From positions 1,054,001 through 1,118,000 of the forward strand of contig CAWEPI010000004.1 of assembly GCA_963810945.1 (NCBI GenBank): a stretch of DNA of 64,000 nucleotides, read 5' to 3'. This document shows positions 58,842 through 64,000 of this stretch, in pieces. The position numbers and the translations under genes are program-made. Every line of letters starts with the position of its first letter. Position 1 is the first letter of the stretch. The stretch is from JAOUEA01 sp963810945. GTDB lineage: Bacteria > Actinomycetota > UBA4738 > HRBIN12. Under the pieces are notes generated by a model, which was given only the letters and a program-made list of their open reading frames with translations, made no database searches and was not told where the DNA came from.

Positions 58842-60911
58842 TCAGGGGGCGGATGTGCTCGCGAGCAGGGCCGCGTAGCGGCGCTTCGCCTCCTCGGCGC
58901 GGCGGGTGAGCTCGGGCAGCAGACGCTCCCAGGTCCCCCGATACGCCTCCGCCGTGTCCCAGGGCTCGAGCTCCTCGGTCCAGACGTCTGGATCGCCGGT
59001 GATCATCGCGTCGAGGGCGTCGACGAGGCGCGCGACGATCCCCGGCGCGACGTCCGCCCGCCACGTGTGGCCACCGACGGGAACGTACACCGGTGCCGAG
59101 TGCGCGAAGCCCCGGTCGACGCCGAACGCTCGCACCGCGAGCCAGATACCGGTGGAGGCATCCAACCGATGCTCGAGTTCCACGACCTCGGCACCCGCGG
59201 CATCGGCGGTCGCCACCACATCACCCTGGACGACGAGCTCGATCCGGTCGAGCGGCCCGATGTCGGGCAGCAGCCGTGCCGAGGCACGAACGGTGATGGA
59301 CCCTCCCGGCGCGGCCGCGACCTCCTCCCCCATCCCCGCGTCGCCGACCCGGAGCTGCAGCAGGGGCCCGTCCGTGACGAACGTGCGGCCCGCGCGGAGC
59401 CCCGCGAACCACGCGTCCGCGTCGGGATCCGCGTCCGTTCGCACGTACGACCGCACGGTGCCGATCGCGTTGATGTACGGCCAATCCGACCCCGCCACCG
59501 GCGTGAGGCGGTACCCGAGGTTGAGGAAGTCGTACCAGAGGTCGGTGCGCAGGCCCGCCTGCGCGACCTCGATCATGTCCACCAACCCGAACGGGACGTC
59601 GAGCGCGAGTCCGGCTACCTCGTCGAACCAGCCGGTGTCGGCGTGCGCGTAGCCGGTCACCGCACCACCCGCGCGCAGCAGCTCGAACGTCTCGTGGTAG
59701 AGGAAGTAGCGGTCGGGGTCGCGCACCGGCGCGGCCACGTTCAGGTGCAGCGTATGGCCCCGCCGGCCGGTGCGCGGGTCCTCCTGACCGGAGACGAGAT
59801 GCCGACCTCGCGAGGCGCCGCGACCCGACGCTCCGAAGCCGGGTTGCTCGTACGCGGTCGTCGCGAGGTTCCCCATCCGCAGCAGGTTCGCGACGTGGAC
59901 ATCCTCCGCGTCGGCCACGGCGAGCACGTCGGGCTCCTCGGCCACGTCGCGCGGCAGGTGGATGTGGGCGTCGCCGGAGCGCCATCCTTCCGAGGGGAGG
60001 TCCGCCCATCGCTCCATGGCGAGATCGACCCGAGCCGTCGTGCCCGCGATCGCCTCGATACGGGTCCGCACCCACCGGTACTCGGGTCCCTTCGTCGCGA
60101 CGACCTCGTACGGGCCCGCCGCCACGCTCGCCCCCCAGGAGCCATCGGCGTACAACGCCCACCGGTTCGGGTGCGGCCAAGCCTCGCGCTCGCCCGGACT
60201 CGACTCCATCGCCGAGATCGTGCGCAGCGCGATCTGCCGGTCGGTCTGGCCGTAGCGTCGGATCGGCACGCCATCGTCACCGGGCAGGACCTCGCGGCCG
60301 TCCGCCGCGTACACCCCGATGCGGGCCGCGGTCGGTCGTCCGCGCTCGTCACGCAGCGTGAGCTCGATGCGGGCATCGGCGGGAGGCGGCGAGACGCCCC
60401 CGACGGCGCGCACGCGAAGATCGGCGATCGCGATGCGATCGGCGTCGCCCGGGCGTCGCGTGAAGTCGGTGGCGGGCGCCCCGATGAGCAGGTCGGCTCC
60501 GCGCGGTCCGCGGCCCGCGAACCGCGCTCGCGACAGCGTGACGGTCATCTCCGCCCACCGTCCCTCGCCCTCGGGGATCTCGACGCGACGCATGTTCTCG
60601 GACGCCGAGACCGCGTCGTACCCGATCAACACGGCGCGCGATGTCTCCCGGTCGAGCACGAGGGTGAGCTCGACGTCGCCATCGATGTCGTGCAGCCCTC
60701 CGATGTCGATCGCGAGGAACCCGCCCACCGCGCACGCCCGGCCGTCGATGGTCTCCGCTCGGCCCGGCTCGCGCATGAGGGCGAACGTGCCGAAGGCGTC
60801 CGCGAAGCGGAGGCCGACGACCCGCTCGACCCCGGGAACGGACCAGGCCACGTCGTGCGCCTGCTCGGGATCGTACGCGAGGGGGTGGTCGTGAGGACGG
60901 ACGCGCGTCAT
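58842..60911 (-). CDS. CehA/McbA-type PHP metallohydrolase
   Basis: A 689-residue protein. The first 300 residues are beta-rich (DIGGLHDIDGDVELTLVLD; RIELTLRDERGRPTAARIG) and look like accessory domains. The PHP-type metal site is spread over WRSGDAHIHLPRDVAEEPD, GHTLHLNVAAP, TGYAHADTGWFDEV and PVAGSDWPYINAIG. This matches the CehA/McbA family, which includes carbamate hydrolases, but the native substrate cannot be read off. The start overlaps the MarR stop as ATGA. Confidence 0.82.
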   Translation of the reverse strand: MTRVRPHDHPLAYDPEQAHDVAWSVPGVERVVGLRFADAFGTFALMREPGRAETIDGRACAVGGFLAIDIGGLHDIDGDVELTLVLDRETSRAVLIGYDAVSASENMRRVEIPEGEGRWAEMTVTLSRARFAGRGPRGADLLIGAPATDFTRRPGDADRIAIADLRVRAVGGVSPPPADARIELTLRDERGRPTAARIGVYAADGREVLPGDDGVPIRRYGQTDRQIALRTISAMESSPGEREAWPHPNRWALYADGSWGASVAAGPYEVVATKGPEYRWVRTRIEAIAGTTARVDLAMERWADLPSEGWRSGDAHIHLPRDVAEEPDVLAVADAEDVHVANLLRMGNLATTAYEQPGFGASGRGASRGRHLVSGQEDPRTGRRGHTLHLNVAAPVRDPDRYFLYHETFELLRAGGAVTGYAHADTGWFDEVAGLALDVPFGLVDMIEVAQAGLRTDLWYDFLNLGYRLTPVAGSDWPYINAIGTVRSYVRTDADPDADAWFAGLRAGRTFVTDGPLLQLRVGDAGMGEEVAAAPGGSITVRASARLLPDIGPLDRIELVVQGDVVATADAAGAEVVELEHRLDASTGIWLAVRAFGVDRGFAHSAPVYVPVGGHTWRADVAPGIVARLVDALDAMITGDPDVWTEELEPWDTAEAYRGTWERLLPELTRRAEEAKRRYAALLASTSAP

Positions 60912-61426
60912 CCGGCGCCGCCGTCGACGGCAGGGTCGACCCGACGCAGGAGCGCGCGCAACATGGACGCGAGCGCCTCCTGGTCCGCCGCTGGCAGGAT
61001 CGAGGCCACCGCGGTCTCCTCCTCGTTGAAGCGGGGGAAGAGGCGCTCGATCAGGCGCCGGCCCGACGGCGTGAGCGAGACGAGCACCATGCGGCCGTCC
61101 TTCGCGTCTTTGCGCCGCGCCACGGACCCGCGTGCCTCGAGGGTCGCCATCACCCCGCTCGCCGTGGGGCGGCTGATGCCCACCGCCGCGGCGAAGTCGC
61201 GCGCCTCCATCTCGCCCCACACCCAGAGCACCCACAGCGCCACGAACGACGTCCACGACAGCCGGTCGGGCGCGAGCACGTTCGCCTCCATGTGCCTGCG
61301 GATCGCCGTGGAGCTCCGGAAGAGGTTGGAGAGCGCAGCCATGGCACGGAAGTCGAGCGGGAGGTCCGCGAGCTGCTCCTCGATCCGCCGTTCCGCGGGC
61401 AGGCGGTCGTCGCGACGTGTGCTCAC
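60908..61426 (-). CDS. MarR-family transcription regulator
   Basis: A 172-residue winged-helix regulator. It has SSTAIRRHMEANVLAPDRLS, the recognition region DFAAAVGISRPTASGVMATL and the wing ARRKDAKDGRMVLVSLTPSG, in the usual MarR order. The GTG at 61426 overlaps the decarboxylase stop as GTGA, and its stop overlaps the hydrolase start. It is the most likely binder of the palindromic operators at 48350 and 57561. No such palindrome was seen directly before its own operon. Confidence 0.92.
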   Translation of the reverse strand: MSTRRDDRLPAERRIEEQLADLPLDFRAMAALSNLFRSSTAIRRHMEANVLAPDRLSWTSFVALWVLWVWGEMEARDFAAAVGISRPTASGVMATLEARGSVARRKDAKDGRMVLVSLTPSGRRLIERLFPRFNEEETAVASILPAADQEALASMLRALLRRVDPAVDGGAG

Positions 61427-62853
61427 GCGGCGGCCCCGCCGCTCGCGAGCCGCTCGCCCAGGTCCCGCGCGACCTCGATCAGCGCGAGGACGTCGTCCTC
61501 CGTCGTGCGGAAGTTCACGAAGCACGGGCGCAGCCAGACGTCACCGTCGATGAGCGCGGACGCCAGGTACACGCGGCCGTCGGACTGGATCGCCTTGGCC
61601 AGGGCCGCGTTGTGGGCGTTCACGTCCGTCACGGCGGCAGGCACGTGGCGGAAGGGCACGATCGACAGCTGCGGTGGCCCCTCGAGGACCTCGAAGTCCT
61701 CGGTCGCCTGGAGCCGGCGGAAGAGGAGGTCGGCCTCCTCGAGGTTCCGTTCGATCGCCTCGCGGAACTGCGCCGCGCCGTGCGCGCGGAAGGCCAGCCA
61801 CAGCTTCAGCGCGCGGAACGGCCGCGAGTACTCCAGCGTGATGTCCACGGCGTGCAGCTCGTGTCGCTGGTGCGGCAGGTAGCCCTGCTCGTGCGCGAAG
61901 GCCGAGGCGAGGGCCTCATCGTCCTTCACCAACACGACCCCGCACGCCTTGGGCAGGTACAGCCATTTGTGGGCGTCCACGGAGCAGGAGTCCGCACGCT
62001 CGAATCCCGCGAACTCGCGCGAGGCCCGTTGCGTGGAGGCGGCGGGCAGGCCGTAGGCGCCGTCCACATGCAGCCAGATGCCGCGCGCCTCACAGACGTC
62101 GGCGATCGCGTCGAGCGGATCGACGGCGCCCGTGAGCGTGGTTCCGGCCGTGGCGATCACGGCGATCGGCGTGGTGCCGTCCGCGACGTCGCGATCGATC
62201 CGTTCCGCGAGGGCGTCGGGGCGCATCCGTCGCAGCCCGTCGAGGGCGACGGCGTGGAGATGGTCCGAGCCGATGCCGAGCAGCTCGACCGCCCGCGTGA
62301 CCGAGTAGTGGACCTCCTCGGAGCAATAGACGGCCACGCGCTTCCCGCCGAGTCCCTCGTGGCGCGACCCCGGCAGGGCGCGCTCACGCGCCGCGGCGAT
62401 CGCCGAGACGTTGCTGATCGTCCCGCCGCTGGTGAAGGCCCCTCCGGTCGCGGGGAAGCCGATGAACTCCGCGACCCAGCGCACCGCCTGGTCCTCCACC
62501 TCCGTGGCGGCACGCGCATCGACCGCAAGGTTGATGTCGTAGGTGTGCGCGAGCAGGTCCCCGAGGGTCCCGATCTCCAGCCCGCTCGAACCGATGAACG
62601 CGAAGTAGCGGGGGCGCGCCTGGGCGATCGACTCGTCGAGGATCCGTGCGGCGTCGTCGAGGGCCTCGTGGACCGGCGAGGGGGCCGCTGGCAGACCCGC
62701 CTCGAGGAGCCGCCGCACGCGTTCGTCCAGCGGCGGCTCCTCGGGTCGGAACCGGTCGAAGCTGCGCCAGGCATCCGCGACCAGACGCGCCGCGTGCTCG
62801 AGCGCCTCCTCACGGGAGGCGTCGAGCCGGAGCGGTCGATCGGGGCCGGTCAT
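61423..62853 (-). CDS. Aromatic-L-amino-acid decarboxylase-family PLP enzyme
   Basis: Group II decarboxylase of 476 residues. It has RYFAFIGSSGLEIGTLGDLL, FTSGGTISNVSAIAAAR, IAVIATAGTTLTGAVDPLD, GIWLHVDGAYGLPAA (PLP Asp) and the Schiff-base Lys in CSVDAHKWLYLPKACGV. This is the TyrDC/DDC group, so a tyrosine-, tryptophan- or phenylalanine-like substrate is likely. It lies downstream of an APC permease and upstream of the MarR and hydrolase genes in one run. Confidence 0.9.
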   Translation of the reverse strand: MTGPDRPLRLDASREEALEHAARLVADAWRSFDRFRPEEPPLDERVRRLLEAGLPAAPSPVHEALDDAARILDESIAQARPRYFAFIGSSGLEIGTLGDLLAHTYDINLAVDARAATEVEDQAVRWVAEFIGFPATGGAFTSGGTISNVSAIAAARERALPGSRHEGLGGKRVAVYCSEEVHYSVTRAVELLGIGSDHLHAVALDGLRRMRPDALAERIDRDVADGTTPIAVIATAGTTLTGAVDPLDAIADVCEARGIWLHVDGAYGLPAASTQRASREFAGFERADSCSVDAHKWLYLPKACGVVLVKDDEALASAFAHEQGYLPHQRHELHAVDITLEYSRPFRALKLWLAFRAHGAAQFREAIERNLEEADLLFRRLQATEDFEVLEGPPQLSIVPFRHVPAAVTDVNAHNAALAKAIQSDGRVYLASALIDGDVWLRPCFVNFRTTEDDVLALIEVARDLGERLASGGAAA

Positions 62854-62892
62854 GTCCCCGAATGGTACGGGGTCATGATGGTCTCGCGACCG

Positions 62893-64000
62893 TCACCCTC
62901 CGGACGGGGACGAGAGGTCCGAGAGGGCCTGACTCGCAGGTTCGCGCCCCTTCATGAGGAGCGTCGCGATGATCCCGATCACGAACCATCCGAGTGCGAA
63001 CCACGGAGCCAACACGGTAGGGCTGGGCACCTTGTAGAACGACCCGAAGATCGCACCGGCCGTGAGCGCGATCCCCACCAGGGCCGCGATCCACACGCCC
63101 ACGCGGTTGGCGGTGTCAGCGAGCCCTCGGAAGGCGCCGAGCGACATCAACAGGTAGACCACCACCAACGCGAAGCCACCGAACGTCGACGCCCACACGA
63201 AGATCGAGAAATAGTGGGGTGTCTCAGGGAGGGCGAAGAGGTCGGTCCAGAACTCATCCATCGCGATGAAGCCGGCGATCACGACGATCATGAGGGCGAT
63301 CGCGCCCGAGGGCGTTCCGTACCTGGGCGAGACGCGCGCGAGCGCTCCCGGCAACCTTCGGTCGCGCGCCATCGCGAAGACCCCTCGCGTGGAGGCGGTG
63401 GCCGCACCCACGCCGACCGCCAGGATGTCCAGAAGGACCACCACGATCAGCACCTTGAGGATGGCGTCCGACCCGTACCCACCGAGTGCCTCCGGCGAGC
63501 CGAGCGCGAACAGCGGCGCGGCCGCCGCGGCGAAGATGTTATCGAGGTTGAATCCGAACCCGGCCACCTGCGTGTACGCAGCGATCAGGTAGAAGACGGT
63601 GACCACCACGACCGACAGGAGCACGGCTCTCGGGATCGCGCGCTTCGGCTCGGCTGCCTCCTCTGCCAGGTTCGCCGCGGTTTCGAACCCTACGAAGATC
63701 AACACCCCATAGAGCACACCGAAGAAGATGCCCGACCACCCGAAGTCCGACGACGATGGGTTGAACGTCTTCGCCACGTCGTTGGCGCTCCCCAGGTCGA
63801 TGATGACTTTGACGAAGAACGCCAGCACGACCGCTGCGGATATCAGCGCAAGGGTGAGTTGGACCCGCGTGGAGATCTGCACGCCGAAGTAGAGCACCAC
63901 CAGCACCAGCACCCCGAACAGGGCGCTCCACGCCCAGACCGGGAGCGGTGACGACGTGTTGATCACGCCGGGGGCGGTAGCGTCGGCCGTGAAGATCGAA
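62893..64000 (-). CDS. APC-family amino acid permease (5' end outside window)
   Basis: The frame is open to the window edge, so the N-terminus is missing. About nine hydrophobic segments are present. GVLIFVGFETAANLAEEAAE followed by PKRAIPRAV is the hallmark loop of APC permeases. RGVFAMARDRRLPGALARVS and RYGTPSGAIALMIVVIAGF fit too. It probably imports the amino acid used by the decarboxylase 40 nt downstream, or exchanges it for the amine. Confidence 0.9.
   Translation of the reverse strand, partial: SIFTADATAPGVINTSSPLPVWAWSALFGVLVLVVLYFGVQISTRVQLTLALISAAVVLAFFVKVIIDLGSANDVAKTFNPSSSDFGWSGIFFGVLYGVLIFVGFETAANLAEEAAEPKRAIPRAVLLSVVVVTVFYLIAAYTQVAGFGFNLDNIFAAAAAPLFALGSPEALGGYGSDAILKVLIVVVLLDILAVGVGAATASTRGVFAMARDRRLPGALARVSPRYGTPSGAIALMIVVIAGFIAMDEFWTDLFALPETPHYFSIFVWASTFGGFALVVVYLLMSLGAFRGLADTANRVGVWIAALVGIALTAGAIFGSFYKVPSPTVLAPWFALGWFVIGIIATLLMKGREPASQALSDLSSPSGG

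Noticed and set aside
61417..63951. Long plus-strand frames opposite the decarboxylase and permease
   Set aside because: The minus strand carries full-length, motif-complete genes here; the plus frames are low-complexity Arg/Gly/His shadows produced by high GC.
1..64000. CRISPR array, prophage or insertion sequence
   Set aside because: No regularly spaced repeats, cas, integrase, transposase or phage structural genes were recognised on either strand.

Overview
This is a GC-rich (roughly 70 percent by eye), gene-dense chromosomal stretch with many GTG starts and GTGA/ATGA stop-start overlaps. The order coaD - sepIVA-like - yceD - rpmF - rnc - mutM, the F420 gene cofC, the S16-KH-RimM-TrmD-L19 block and the smc-ftsY pair point to an Actinomycetota genome. 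A deep, non-model class (Acidimicrobiia- or Thermoleophilia-like) is a guess. No phage, transposase, integrase or CRISPR array was seen.

1-25 kb is mostly housekeeping on the minus strand: rnhB, lepB, rplS, trmD, then rimM, khpA, rpsP, ffh; a response regulator, ftsY, smc, acyP; two small paralogous unknowns; mutM, rnc, rpmF, yceD, sepIVA, coaD, rsmD, recG; thiD and thiL. The ribosomal operon is split by a plus-strand cassette (2675-6206): a PqqD-like/M50 protease/double cNMP-binding fusion, a small Cys-rich protein, a perfect CRP-type operator, a 42-residue Lys/Ala-rich peptide and a Crp-family regulator.

25-36 kb: ATP-type pckA, GYD-domain gene remnants, an ABC exporter with a LolA-like secreted protein, a phosphoribosyltransferase, ddl, a cystathionine gamma-synthase/lyase, plsC, cofC, a cold-shock-like gene, HU and tRNA-Gln. 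36-45 kb: an S51-type peptidase, three tandem secreted phosphoesterases (two sharing a near-identical tract), icd, a GNAT gene running into tRNA-Glu, and an MFS gene bracketed by a 13-bp copy of the tRNA end.

45-64 kb is metabolic and accessory: a peptidoglycan amidase, gltX, two FAH-family enzymes around an acetoacetate-decarboxylase-like gene, an AAC(2')-like acetyltransferase, a GH76 glycosidase, a MerR-like/class III adenylate cyclase between two copies of a MetE-like methyltransferase, two P450s, a glutamine-synthetase-like ligase, a CehA-type PHP metallohydrolase, a MarR regulator, an aromatic amino acid decarboxylase and an APC permease. A perfect palindrome (TTCGGTACCGAA) in front of both the FAH/decarboxylase pair and the second P450 suggests one regulon.

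Two window-wide patterns matter. First, many starts have a -10 box (TAGCAT, TAGCCT, TACCAT) only 6-8 nt upstream with no ribosome binding site, which marks leaderless promoters and decides several starts. Second, at least eight otherwise well-conserved genes are broken by one-base insertions, all +1, most likely sequence or assembly errors, so those genes are annotated across the break.
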